Assembly (NCBI RefSeq): GCF_000188035.1 | Contig: NZ_AEUY02000005.1 | Span: 434,001-498,000 of the forward strand | Length of the DNA: 64,000 nucleotides | Source of the DNA: Streptococcus pseudoporcinus LQ 940-04 | GTDB lineage: Bacteria; Bacillota; Bacilli; Lactobacillales; Streptococcaceae | Direction: 5' to 3' | Part shown: positions 53,025 to 62,327 of the stretch, piece after piece | Layout of the letters: every line of letters starts with the position of its first letter | How positions within the stretch are numbered: the first letter of the stretch is position 1 | Translations under genes and position numbers: made by a program | Notes under the pieces: generated by a model | Databases searched by the model: none | Told to the model about the DNA's origin: nothing | The model's input: the letters and a program-made list of their open reading frames with translations, nothing else

Positions 53025-54416
53025 ATGCGTCTAGCCAGAAAAAATTTTTTAGTCGTTAGTGGTATAGTCGTTTTATCTCTTGGCCTACTAGTAGGCTTAC
53101 TTTATTTTGTTATGCCTATCTACTATAACCAAGCCAAGAAACAAGAATTAAAAAAAGAGTTTGTTGCTATTGTAGATAGGCTAGAGGGTCAGAAACAAGC
53201 AGATATCATCAAGAGTTTAGCGGACTACGACAAAAAAATGCCCAACCTATTATTTAGCCTGTTTGATCAAAGGATTGGAGATATTTATTATCCAGAGTTA
53301 GATATAGTGAGTAGCTCAGATACAGATCAGGCTGAACAAACTGATGGTTCGGAGACGCATAAAATAGACTCCTCTATTTTTGATGAATTAGGCACATGGA
53401 CTTATAACATTAAAACGATGGAAGGAAAGAAGCTTCAACTTCAAGCAGCATATGCCTCCACCCCCTTATCTGATATTAGCCAAGCACTGGTCACTTTCTA
53501 TCCCTTTATTCTTCTTTTTATCATTATATTAGCTATCACCATCGGAGCTGTCTTTGCTAGCCTTTCTACTCGGAGAATTCGAGCTATTTCACAAGTCACA
53601 AGACAGATGAAGACCTTACAAGAGGAACTGGTTTGTAGTAGCAAAGGTCAGGACGAGATTGCTACACTAGCTAATGACATCAATCATCTTTACCAACATT
53701 TATTGACAAGCATTCAAAACTTGAAGATAGAAAATGAGCGAACCTTGGAACGCGAACGGCAACAAGCTGAATTTCTGAGAGCAACTTCTCATGAATTAAA
53801 AACACCTATTGCTAGTATGATGGGTTTAGTAGAAGGCATGAGGTATAATGTCGGTGTATTCAAGGATCATGACACTTATTTAAAAAAATGTGATGATATT
53901 CTACAGGAGCAAAATGGTCTTGTCGCCTCTATTCTAGAAGCAACACGATTGTCCATAAGTAATGATGAAACCTACAATCTTATTGAACTAAAGGACTTAC
54001 TTGAACCACATTTGTCTACCTATAATGTTTTGGCAGAAGTTAGAGGATTTGTTTTTTCTGTCTCCCTACTGCCCTCGCAACAGAAAGTAAATAGTGTCTA
54101 TTTTGTAAAAGCAGTAAAAAACATATTAGATAATGCTTTTCGTTATAGTAAAAAAGGATCTACCATTCGCTTGAGTTTAACTTCTGAGCAATTAATTGTG
54201 GAAAATCAACCAGAATATATGTTAAGTAAAGAGGAGTTAGAAAAGATATTTCAACCATTTTATAGACCTGATTTTGCCCGTTCTAAAAAGGACGGAGGAA
54301 CGGGGTTAGGTTTGTTTCTCGTCAAGCAGATCTTAGTGCAACATGGTTTGGATTATTCTTTTAGTGCTACCAATAAAGGAATGGTACGCTTTGTTATTAA
54401 CTTAGTTTCTAAATAG
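53025..54416 (+). CDS. Sensor histidine kinase (system 2)
   Basis: Membrane sensor kinase of 463 residues. Membrane helices at about 10-32 and 158-182 enclose an outside sensing domain of about 125 residues. A HAMP-like linker leads to HisKA with His256 (ATSHELKTP) and a HATPase domain ending with GGTGLGLFLVKQ. It starts at the base after the response regulator stop, so it is translationally coupled. Confidence 0.85.
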   Translation: MRLARKNFLVVSGIVVLSLGLLVGLLYFVMPIYYNQAKKQELKKEFVAIVDRLEGQKQADIIKSLADYDKKMPNLLFSLFDQRIGDIYYPELDIVSSSDTDQAEQTDGSETHKIDSSIFDELGTWTYNIKTMEGKKLQLQAAYASTPLSDISQALVTFYPFILLFIIILAITIGAVFASLSTRRIRAISQVTRQMKTLQEELVCSSKGQDEIATLANDINHLYQHLLTSIQNLKIENERTLERERQQAEFLRATSHELKTPIASMMGLVEGMRYNVGVFKDHDTYLKKCDDILQEQNGLVASILEATRLSISNDETYNLIELKDLLEPHLSTYNVLAEVRGFVFSVSLLPSQQKVNSVYFVKAVKNILDNAFRYSKKGSTIRLSLTSEQLIVENQPEYMLSKEELEKIFQPFYRPDFARSKKDGGTGLGLFLVKQILVQHGLDYSFSATNKGMVRFVINLVSK

Positions 54417-54620
54417 TAGAGTCTCGTCTTTTAGTCGGATTAAATAAAAATGGCTCTGCTCGTGACGTGATGCAGTTAGGTTGAAACGATAAAAAACCAA
54501 GAGGACTATTGAGAATCAAACAAATCCTATTGAGATGTGATTTGAGCTCTTTTAAAATCAGTTAGTGCCAGAAGCTTATTATCATTTAAGGTAATCATTT
54601 GCAAAAAGAAAGGATCACTT

Positions 54621-55316
54621 ATGCAAGAAAAACGAACATTTTTGAGATGGTTTGACCTCCTCTGTCTTACTATTATCTTATTTGGAGAAGGCATTATAAA
54701 CTCTACCTCACAGTATTTAGCTCTTCAACAACAAACTCTTAGCCTTGAGCAAAACCTCACCTTCTCTCCCTTAGATAATTATAAGAGCTTAGCCATGCAG
54801 AGCTGCTGGTTATTTTTAGCTTTTCTTTATCTAAAATGGCGACGCTTTGACTTTAACTATTTTAAAGAAAGAATTCAGTTTAGTCCTCGTGTCCTTCTTC
54901 AAGCAATCGGCTTATTTATGCTCATTGCTCTTTGCATGGATATCTTTAACCTAGTTTCTTACAATATTCCAAAACTCTTATCCCCAACTGTCCTAGCAAT
55001 TTGGCCACAATTTGATATCTCACTTATTCTTTACTCTATCTTAAACGGTTTTTACGAGGAATTTTTCTTTTTAGGACTTTGTTTGGCTGTAAAGCCAGAT
55101 GCTACTAAATGGGCCTTTTTATATTCTTTACTGATCCGATTTAGTTTCCACACCTATCAAGGAATTGCTGGCGCTCTTGGAATCAGTTTGATATTAGGTA
55201 TTCTCTTTTATGTTATCTATCGTAAACTAAAACCACAAAATTTACTGCCCTTCTTTATCAGTCATGCCATAGCAGACATTTTCGGTTTATCTCTTTTGGC
55301 CTATATCTTAAGTTAG
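54621..55316 (+). CDS. CPBP-family intramembrane metalloprotease
   Basis: Polytopic CPBP (Abi) protein of 231 residues with about seven helices. The EE motif is seen in NGFYEEFFFLGL, a middle motif in RFSFHTYQG, and the late His in ISHAIADI. Arg of the usual EExxxR is replaced by Leu. Such proteins process peptides or protect against bacteriocins; nothing here tells which. It stands between two two-component systems and ends at its own terminator. Confidence 0.8.
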   Translation: MQEKRTFLRWFDLLCLTIILFGEGIINSTSQYLALQQQTLSLEQNLTFSPLDNYKSLAMQSCWLFLAFLYLKWRRFDFNYFKERIQFSPRVLLQAIGLFMLIALCMDIFNLVSYNIPKLLSPTVLAIWPQFDISLILYSILNGFYEEFFFLGLCLAVKPDATKWAFLYSLLIRFSFHTYQGIAGALGISLILGILFYVIYRKLKPQNLLPFFISHAIADIFGLSLLAYILS

Positions 55317-55354
55317 TGCCGTAAAGGCCTCGGCCTCCCCTAATAATTAATTTT

Positions 55355-55386
55355 CCTTTAGCTACAAAATAGCTAAAGGTTTTTTG
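55355..55386 (+). terminator. Terminator after the CPBP gene
   Basis: CCTTTAGCTA / TAGCTAAAGG perfect 10-bp stem with a 5-base loop and six T. Confidence 0.88.
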
Positions 55387-55527
55387 ACATGACAAAACAT
55401 CTAGTATAAGAATTGCCACAATTTTGCCCAATATTTCTTAAGCCAAAAAAAGAATTTTTTGTTATATTTGAGGTGGTATATCACTAAACAACTAAAATAG
55501 ATTAACGTAGAAGGAACTAAATTTAAA

Positions 55528-56217
55528 ATGACACAACTCATTTACCTAGCAGATGATGAAAAAAATATTCGTGACTTATTGACACCCTTTTTAGAACATG
55601 ATGGCTTTCTCGTGAAGGCATTTGAGAATGGGGATTTACTCTATCAAGAATTCCTCATCAAAAAACCAGACCTTGTTATTTTAGATATTATGATGCCAGG
55701 AACAGATGGCCTTACTATTATGAAAGCCATCAGAGAAAAGGATCAATCCCTTCCTATCATCATGCTGACAGCTCGGGATTCAGATGCAGATTTTATCACC
55801 GCCTTTAATTTAGGAACTGATGATTACTTCACAAAACCTTTTTCACCAATAAAACTAAGTCTACATGTCAAATCTCTTCTAAAACGGACACATGCTTTAG
55901 ATGCTGATAAAAAGTCAACTTTTACCTATAAAGAACTTAGCCTAGATTCAGAAAAGCGCTTAGCACTTCTGTCTGATAATGAAATTTCCTTAACAAAAAC
56001 AGAATTTGACCTCTTACTGGTTCTAATTGAAAAACCAGGAACGGCTTTTTCTAGGGAAGAATTGCTCAGTCGTATTTGGGGCTTTGAAGACATTGAAAGT
56101 CGAGCTGTTGATGACACTGTTAAACGTTTACGTAAAAAATTAAGCCAACACCAGAGCCCTGTTGTTATTGAAACTATATGGGGTTATGGCTTTAAATTAA
56201 GCGAAGAGGTATTATGA
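55528..56217 (+). CDS. OmpR-family response regulator (system 3)
   Basis: Response regulator of 229 residues. Asp53 (LVILDIMMP), Lys in YFTKPFSP, and a winged-helix effector ending ETIWGYGFKLSEE. Its stop overlaps the kinase start (ATGA). ATG has AAGGAACT upstream. Could be one of the OmpR systems of S. pyogenes, but I cannot assign a name. Confidence 0.88.
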   Translation: MTQLIYLADDEKNIRDLLTPFLEHDGFLVKAFENGDLLYQEFLIKKPDLVILDIMMPGTDGLTIMKAIREKDQSLPIIMLTARDSDADFITAFNLGTDDYFTKPFSPIKLSLHVKSLLKRTHALDADKKSTFTYKELSLDSEKRLALLSDNEISLTKTEFDLLLVLIEKPGTAFSREELLSRIWGFEDIESRAVDDTVKRLRKKLSQHQSPVVIETIWGYGFKLSEEVL

Positions 56218-57599
56218 AACGAAAAAACCTTATTAACCATATGTTCCTCATCAATAGCATTATGCTCTTTTTAGGTTTCTGTATGATTTACATTTCTCTG
56301 AACTATGTTGCAAAGGATTATGTGCATGACATGACCAAAAATGCAATGAAGAGTAATTTTACTATCCTAGATAGTATCAATGCCCACAAAAATATTCCAG
56401 ACAATCCCTCAAAAAATCAAGATAGTGTCTTTGTTTGGGCTTACTATACTATCTATGATGATAAACAAGAGATCAAATATGCTAATGAACCTCAAAAAAA
56501 AGAAAGCCTACTGATACTAGATTATTTAAAGCAGCATCACCTCAAACCAAATAGACGAAAAGGCCTTTTTATCCCCATTAAGAAAAAAACCTACTATGTT
56601 ATGGGAAAAGACTACGACGGTGTTTTCGAAGATGGTTTGGTGACTAAAACAGGCACAAAACAAGATCGAACCTACCATGTCATCAATTTTGCTGATATCA
56701 CCTACACACAGAACCTTATCAACCAGATTAACTTTTATTTGATAGTTAGCCTAGTTCTCATGTTTATCATCATGTTGTTTATCATGGGAAAAACTTTTTT
56801 AGGGATTAGAGAATCTATCCAGTCCGTCCAAACCTACATTTCTAACTTATGGCGTGATCAGAAGCCTACAAACACTACAGACAAACACATCGTTTTTTCT
56901 GATTTTGATCCTCTCCTCAAAGAAAGTCAAGAGATGACCAAACGTATCCGACAGGCCGAAGCTAGTCAATTAACCTTTTTTCAAAATGCCTCACATGAAC
57001 TACGGACACCTTTAATGTCTATCCAAGGTTACACAGAGGGCATGAAAGAGGGAATTATCCAAGAAGAATTAGCCTATACTATTATCTTGCAAGAAAGCCA
57101 AAAAATGAAACAACTGGTTGATGATATAATGCTTTTATCACGGCTAGATGGTAGTAGTCATCCCAAAAAAGAAAAGATTCTCATGGATAACCTGGTTAGT
57201 AATTGTGTGTCCTATTTTAAACCAATCGCCCACCAAAAAGGCCTAGAATTAACCTACAGTCATACTAACCAAGCCTTTGCTATTGAGGGAAATGAAGAGC
57301 TACTTCAAAAAGCCATCACTAATATTGTTAGTAACGCATTACGTTATGCCAAAAGTAACATTAACATCACCTTAAAAGCAAATCAAGTCATCATTGAAAA
57401 TGACGGTCCTGCTATTTCGAGCAAAGACCTTCCCCATATTTTTGAACGATTTTATAAAGGAAAAGAGGGACAAACCGGTATTGGCCTAGCAATGGTCAAG
57501 GAGATTATGAATCAACATAAAGGAGACATTTTGGTTAATAGTCAAGCTAACAAAACGCAATTTATTCTCGTCTTCGACTGCCACACTTTTGCCACATGA
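56214..57599 (+). CDS. Sensor histidine kinase (system 3)
   Basis: Sensor kinase of 461 residues. Membrane helices at about 10-30 and 172-192 flank an extracellular domain of about 140 residues. HisKA His261 (NASHELRTP) is followed by a compact HATPase domain ending with the GIGLAM motif. ATGA overlap with the regulator gene. The secreted coiled-coil gene follows 84 bases later and may be its target. Confidence 0.88.
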   Translation: MKRKNLINHMFLINSIMLFLGFCMIYISLNYVAKDYVHDMTKNAMKSNFTILDSINAHKNIPDNPSKNQDSVFVWAYYTIYDDKQEIKYANEPQKKESLLILDYLKQHHLKPNRRKGLFIPIKKKTYYVMGKDYDGVFEDGLVTKTGTKQDRTYHVINFADITYTQNLINQINFYLIVSLVLMFIIMLFIMGKTFLGIRESIQSVQTYISNLWRDQKPTNTTDKHIVFSDFDPLLKESQEMTKRIRQAEASQLTFFQNASHELRTPLMSIQGYTEGMKEGIIQEELAYTIILQESQKMKQLVDDIMLLSRLDGSSHPKKEKILMDNLVSNCVSYFKPIAHQKGLELTYSHTNQAFAIEGNEELLQKAITNIVSNALRYAKSNINITLKANQVIIENDGPAISSKDLPHIFERFYKGKEGQTGIGLAMVKEIMNQHKGDILVNSQANKTQFILVFDCHTFAT

Positions 57600-57683
57600 T
57601 TCCCTCAGAATTTCTAAGAATTATTCCTTTCTTTAAGCTATACTCATTACATAAAGTCATAAAAAAGAAAGAAGGTCCGTCAC

Positions 57684-58292
57684 ATGATGAACTTAAAATA
57701 TTTTAAATCCCTATCACTTATCACACTCCTATCCCTCTCAGCTTTTGCTGGCACCTACCAAGCTAAAACCTATGCTGATGACACAACCCATTCCAGCTCT
57801 CTTAACATAAATGTGAAAAGCGTTGAAAAAAAATTAGCCGATGCAGACAAAGAAGCTGAACCAATCTACTCTAAAATGGATAAGATCCAAAAAAGAATTA
57901 AGACCATTCGAGCTGACAAACTAACATCTTATGAAAAATCCCTTACTAAAAAAATCAACACACTTAACGAAAAGCATCAACAACTTTTAGAAACATTTTA
58001 CAGTCAACTGGGCGACAAGAGATGGCACTCTAAAACTGAAGCACTTGACTTAGTTTCCAAATCAAACTTAAGTCATTCTGACAAGTCACAGTTAAATAGC
58101 TATTTTAAAGACTATTATACTTACCAACGTGAGCTAAATCAGAAATACCACAACTTCAAAAAACTGACCCGTTCTCAAGAAAATAAATTAAAAACATTAA
58201 CCCAGAAAGCTGATGCTATTTATAAAAAACATGGCATTACAAAAGACATCTTAAAAGCTTATTATGCTCAAAAAGGAATGAAAGCCGATTAA
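57684..58292 (+). CDS. Small secreted coiled-coil protein
   Basis: Not recognised by function. The product has 202 residues: a signal peptide (about 1-31, TYA cleavage), then almost wholly helical, Lys/Glu/Gln-rich sequence with heptad character. No Cys, anchor or known motif. It has GAAAGAAGG ahead of the ATG pair and lies just after the system-3 kinase. A TATACT at 57640-57645 could be its own -10. Ends 18 bases from a convergent gene. Confidence 0.7.
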   Translation: MMNLKYFKSLSLITLLSLSAFAGTYQAKTYADDTTHSSSLNINVKSVEKKLADADKEAEPIYSKMDKIQKRIKTIRADKLTSYEKSLTKKINTLNEKHQQLLETFYSQLGDKRWHSKTEALDLVSKSNLSHSDKSQLNSYFKDYYTYQRELNQKYHNFKKLTRSQENKLKTLTQKADAIYKKHGITKDILKAYYAQKGMKAD

Positions 58293-58310
58293 ACATTTTG
58301 AGGGGCGAGC

Positions 58311-59282
58311 TTATGGGATTAAGACAAGTTTCTTCCTTTCAGCACCCTCTTTTAATAACTGATAGGCTGACGCTGCAGCGTCAAATGTCATAATCCGTAT
58401 GTCGTCCTCTAAAAGTTTTCCCTCTGCAAAATAAGAATTGATTGTCATGGCTGCTTTGTTAAGTTGCTCAAGCCTGCAGCGACTAATAACAAAACCTTTT
58501 ATTTGTTGGCAATTCATATAAAAATGCTTACTGTCAAAATGAGCCACCTTATCCTTAGGGCTCGTAATCAGAACAATTGTTCCCTGAAAAGCCAAAAGAT
58601 CACTATTATCTTGGAGACTTACTTTGCCTGAGGTATCAATAATATATTGAATCCCTTCAGGATATTGTTCTAGAATTTGTGATTTGTATTGACTACGATA
58701 ATCAAGCGTCCAACAACTGCCCAAGTCTGTTAAGGTTTTAAAATCTTTTTCCTGAGACGTTGTTAGGACTCTCGCCCCCATGGCTGAAGCTAGGGCGGTT
58801 AATTTGCTGCCAACGTGACCTCCAGCACCCTCGATTAGAATGGTCTCACCTTGCTTGATTCTGATAATGTCCGTTAGCACAATACTTGCCGTTGCAGCAG
58901 AATGGACAGCGGCAACAAGCTGAAGAGGGTTCACATTATCTGGAACATGATAAAGGCGCTCTTGGGGGATTAAGGCAAACTCACTCATTACTCCCTGACG
59001 TCCATCATACCCCATACTATTAGTCCAAACGAGATCACCAACGGAAAAACTGTCTACCGACCTTCCAACTTTAACCACTTGTCCGACAGCATCACGTCCT
59101 AAAATAAAGGGAGTTGGAAGTTCCGTTTGATAGGCTCCAGACTGAATATAGGTATCCACATAATTGACTGGAACTGCTTGAACCTTTATCAAAACCTTGT
59201 TTTCGCTGATTTCCGGAATTGGAAACTCCCCTACAATAATATGTGAACTATCTCCTGTTTTTCGACTATACACTGCTTTCAT
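58311..59282 (-). CDS. Quinone oxidoreductase-like zinc-free MDR dehydrogenase
   Basis: Medium-chain dehydrogenase/reductase of 323 residues, quinone oxidoreductase branch. N-terminal catalytic domain (FILGRDAVGQVVKVG) without the Cys/His zinc ligands, and a nucleotide-binding site in EGAGGHVGSKL near residue 150. NADPH is the likely cofactor. Convergent with the coiled-coil gene. Substrate unknown. Confidence 0.82.
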   Translation of the reverse strand: MKAVYSRKTGDSSHIIVGEFPIPEISENKVLIKVQAVPVNYVDTYIQSGAYQTELPTPFILGRDAVGQVVKVGRSVDSFSVGDLVWTNSMGYDGRQGVMSEFALIPQERLYHVPDNVNPLQLVAAVHSAATASIVLTDIIRIKQGETILIEGAGGHVGSKLTALASAMGARVLTTSQEKDFKTLTDLGSCWTLDYRSQYKSQILEQYPEGIQYIIDTSGKVSLQDNSDLLAFQGTIVLITSPKDKVAHFDSKHFYMNCQQIKGFVISRCRLEQLNKAAMTINSYFAEGKLLEDDIRIMTFDAAASAYQLLKEGAERKKLVLIP

Positions 59283-59453
59283 AATGCCCTCCTACTGATG
59301 ATGATCATATCTACCATGTTATAAGTTCTTAAACACCTTTTAAAATTACTGCTACTTCTCTAGTCTTACATGTTTAATTGATGTCATCTTAAAGAAATGC
59401 AAGAAACATCATCTGTCTTTACTCCTTTAACATAGAATATTGCAAGCTGAGTT

Positions 59454-59636
59454 TTGTTAGTTGCTCTACCGTTGGTATCATTAACAAAGCTCTCTTTTTA
59501 ATCCTTGTAAAAACTGGTAACCCTTACTGCTCTCAATTCCCTCATGGTTAATGGATTCTTTCTCCCCTAAAAAATGTCAACACAGTCACCCAATACTACT
59601 AAGACCCTTGAACCATATGGATCAAGGGCCTTTTTT
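59454..59636 (+). ncRNA. Candidate small RNA ended by an intrinsic terminator
   Basis: TTGTTA and TATCAT are spaced 16 bases apart (59454-59459, 59476-59481), and a strong terminator ends at 59636. The transcript would be about 150 bases. There is no ribosome-bound ORF. Prediction only. Confidence 0.3.
59601..59636 (+). terminator. Strong orphan terminator
   Basis: CCCTTGA / TCAAGGG stem extended by CCATATGG at the tip, followed by six T on the plus strand. No plus-strand gene is upstream. It may also help stop the MFS gene on the other strand. Confidence 0.75.
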
Positions 59637-59708
59637 GAAGATTTCTCTTTCAACCACTTGCAAGACCTTACCACTTTCCATACTACTATTTTTAAGATCA
59701 ACTTCATC

Positions 59709-61067
59709 TTACCTTTTTTTCAGCTTATAAGCTAGGAAAAGTCCAATAAGGGCAAAAATAGTAATGAAGTGGTAAACAAATTGGAAGCCCAGTGTCACGT
59801 TTGTCTTTGTACCAATTAGACTTGTTAAAATAGCTGTTCCTATAGCCGCAAACAGTTGCCGCATCGTACTATTCATAGCACTACCATGAGGGATAAGTTT
59901 ATTTGGAAGGGCATTCATTCCTTCTGTTGTCAAGGGCGTTAAGATGAAAGCATTCCCTGCCATTAAAAGCATAAAGACCAGACTGATCAACCACCCATTT
60001 GTTCTCGCATTAAAAAAAGAGAGGACCAAAGCACTAAAGGCTATTAACGCCATACCAATAAGGGCAAAAGACCTTCCCCCCACCTTTTCAAAAAGGTTGC
60101 CTGTGACAGGAGCTAAGATACCCATCATTAAGCCTCCAGGTAGTAGAAGGAGTCCACTTTGAAAAGCAGTCATGCCAGAAACTTTTTGAATAAAGAAAGG
60201 CAGTAACGTCATTGAAGCATTAAAAATAACAAACATAATCATAATTATTAAACAAGATTGAAGAAAAGTCCGCTCTTTTAAGACATCAAAATTAAGCATC
60301 GGCTCTTCTAGTTGCCTTTGACGAACAATATAAGCTCCTAGGGCTAAGGTCGATACCACAAGTACAAACCATAGAGTGACATCACTAAAACCAGCGTAGC
60401 TAGCCCTACTAAAACCATATAGGAAACCACCAAATGCAAGTGTTGATAAGAAAACTGATATAAGGTCCAAATGCATCTCATGCGTCTCACTCATGTTTTT
60501 AAGAGTAAAAAGACTAAACCCTAAATTAATAATCATAGCAATAAGCACCAGTATAAAAATAGCTGGCCACCTAAAATGACTAAGAATCCAGCCAGACAAG
60601 GTCGGTCCAATAGCAGGTGAAAAACCTGTGACGAGTCCAAAAGCCCCCATGGCTTTCCCTCTTTCTTCAATAGGAAAAGCCACTAAAAGGACAACCTGTA
60701 TAAGAGGAATAAGGATACCTGCACCAATAGCTTGAATAACACGACCTAGGAGTAGAACTGAAAAGAATGGGGTCATAATACAAAAAAGACTGCCTATCAT
60801 AAAAAGCGTAATAGCTGTAAAGTAAAGCCCTTTTGTAGTATATCTAGTAGTCAAATAAGCAGAAATAGGAATCATAATCCCATTAACTAACATAAAAATA
60901 GTTGTGATCCACTGCGCTGAATGTAAGGTGAGATGGAAAGAAACCATTATTTCCGGTAAAGCAGTTGCCAATAACGTTTGATTTATAATAGCAATAAAGG
61001 AGCCAACCATCATGACCAGAACAGCTCGATTTCTTTCTTTTTTGGATAATTGCAGAGCATTTTTCAT
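59709..61067 (-). CDS. DHA2-type MFS efflux transporter
   Basis: Drug:H+ antiporter of the major facilitator superfamily, 452 residues, with about 12-14 membrane helices. DHA2 signatures are visible: NQTLLATALPEIM in helix 1 and GRVIQAIGAGILIPL in helix 4 (motif A/B), and PAIGPTLSGWI (motif C). EmrB/QacA-like multidrug or metabolite export; substrate unknown. It is divergent from the isochorismatase-like operon with a palindrome between them. Confidence 0.85.
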   Translation of the reverse strand: MKNALQLSKKERNRAVLVMMVGSFIAIINQTLLATALPEIMVSFHLTLHSAQWITTIFMLVNGIMIPISAYLTTRYTTKGLYFTAITLFMIGSLFCIMTPFFSVLLLGRVIQAIGAGILIPLIQVVLLVAFPIEERGKAMGAFGLVTGFSPAIGPTLSGWILSHFRWPAIFILVLIAMIINLGFSLFTLKNMSETHEMHLDLISVFLSTLAFGGFLYGFSRASYAGFSDVTLWFVLVVSTLALGAYIVRQRQLEEPMLNFDVLKERTFLQSCLIIMIMFVIFNASMTLLPFFIQKVSGMTAFQSGLLLLPGGLMMGILAPVTGNLFEKVGGRSFALIGMALIAFSALVLSFFNARTNGWLISLVFMLLMAGNAFILTPLTTEGMNALPNKLIPHGSAMNSTMRQLFAAIGTAILTSLIGTKTNVTLGFQFVYHFITIFALIGLFLAYKLKKR

Positions 61068-61122
61068 TGAATCCCTCCTTATGACACTTTTCTCTTGTCA
61101 ATTTTAAAACTTTTCATTACAA

Positions 61123-61137
61123 TGATATCATATATCA
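61123..61137. promoter_or_regulatory. Palindrome between the MFS pump and the isochorismatase operon
   Basis: Perfect 15-base palindrome, TGATAT-CAT-ATATCA, in the divergent promoter region. It fits a repressor operator of TetR/MarR type. No regulator gene of that type is next to it. Confidence 0.5.
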
Positions 61138-61210
61138 CTATATAGTAACATGTCAATGACTGACACTTAGCCAGCATAAACTCTTTTAAATTAGATAAGG
61201 AGAAAAGCAA

Positions 61211-61783
61211 ATGGAAAAGACCCTAAATTTAAAGAAAACAGCACTTCTAATCATTGATTTGCAAAAAGGTATTTTAGAAATGCCGACACAGCCGCATTCT
61301 ACTCAGGAAATCCTTAAAAATGCTCATAAATTGGTTAGCACTTTCCGCCAACAAGATGCCTTTATTGCCTTTATTCGTGTCCAATTCCATGATGGTAAAG
61401 ATAAATTACACCCTAACGCTATGAAAGAGTTGCCAGGAAAAGATCCTGCACCAGAATTTTCACAATTTGCAGAGCTTCTTGACCTTACTGATTCTGATTA
61501 TATCGTCAACAAAAGAGGATTCAGTGGCTTCTTTGGGACAGATCTCGATTTACAACTACGACGCCGAGGGATTGAAAACCTAGTCCTCTGTGGTATTTCA
61601 ACTCATGCAGCCGTTGATTCAACAGCCAGAGATGCCTATCAGTATGCCTATAATCAATTTTTTATTACCGACGCTATGGGCGCCGCAACAAGAGAGCTCC
61701 ACAATTTCCCAATTGACAACATATTCCCTCTTATGGGGCAAACCCTATCAACAGAAGAGTTCTTACAACTTATTAGAAAGTAG
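61211..61783 (+). CDS. Isochorismatase-like hydrolase lacking the catalytic Cys
   Basis: Cysteine-hydrolase superfamily protein of 190 residues. The Asp is in LLIIDLQKG (about 17) and the Lys in VNKRGFSGF. The nucleophile position (usually T-x-x-C-V) reads THAAV, with Ala for Cys, so amide hydrolysis by the Cys mechanism is unlikely; true isochorismatases also lack that Cys. First of three genes read together. ATG with AAGGAGAA upstream. Confidence 0.78.
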   Translation: MEKTLNLKKTALLIIDLQKGILEMPTQPHSTQEILKNAHKLVSTFRQQDAFIAFIRVQFHDGKDKLHPNAMKELPGKDPAPEFSQFAELLDLTDSDYIVNKRGFSGFFGTDLDLQLRRRGIENLVLCGISTHAAVDSTARDAYQYAYNQFFITDAMGAATRELHNFPIDNIFPLMGQTLSTEEFLQLIRK

Positions 61784-61791
61784 GTGATTAG

Positions 61792-62253
61792 ATGGAAACT
61801 AAGATTTTTCGCTTAAATAAAAAAGCACAATACCCAGATGTCCTCTTAAATCAAATGAAAGAAATTGACTGGAAAGCCGGTCCTCACTTAGTCAAAAGGC
61901 TTGAAGATGGGGATTTAGATAGCAGAGATGAGATTATTGTCATCACCAATCAACAGCTGACCTTGATTGGTTTTGGTGCTCTTCTTGAACGAGATATCCT
62001 TGATAAAGAAACATACTCTTTTAGCCCATTTCTATCAACAATATATGTAGACCCTTCCTACCGAGGACAGGGTTATAGCACAAAAATAGTGAAAGCTCTT
62101 GAAGAAATCGCCAGAGAAAAAAAGGATCGTATCATATATGTCGTGACTGAGCACGTCGGACTTTATGAAAAAAGTGGCTACCAATACCAGAACCAAGTTA
62201 GGGACCAATTCGGCAGAGATATGCGACTTCTTAAAAAATCTTTAGCGTCTTAG
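61792..62253 (+). CDS. GNAT-family N-acetyltransferase
   Basis: Acetyltransferase of 153 residues. Acetyl-CoA binding site in IYVDPSYRGQGYSTKIVKAL (motif A, R/QxxGxG) near residue 84, and a closing YEKSGYQ motif near 124. Eight bases after the isochorismatase-like gene, so probably one operon. Substrate unknown. Confidence 0.83.
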   Translation: METKIFRLNKKAQYPDVLLNQMKEIDWKAGPHLVKRLEDGDLDSRDEIIVITNQQLTLIGFGALLERDILDKETYSFSPFLSTIYVDPSYRGQGYSTKIVKALEEIAREKKDRIIYVVTEHVGLYEKSGYQYQNQVRDQFGRDMRLLKKSLAS

Positions 62254-62327
62254 GTTTTTCTCTTGCAATTATTACTACATAGTTATAAAATGATGGTAAC
62301 TTATCAAAAAGAAACGAGGTAGCACAT

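Larger units (their letters stand above)
59283..59708. other. Intergenic region, possible small RNA
   Basis: A 426-base gap flanked by minus-strand genes. It contains a strong plus-strand terminator (59601-59636) with no plus-strand gene before it, plus a possible promoter at 59454-59481, so it may encode a plus-strand small RNA. Confidence 0.45.
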
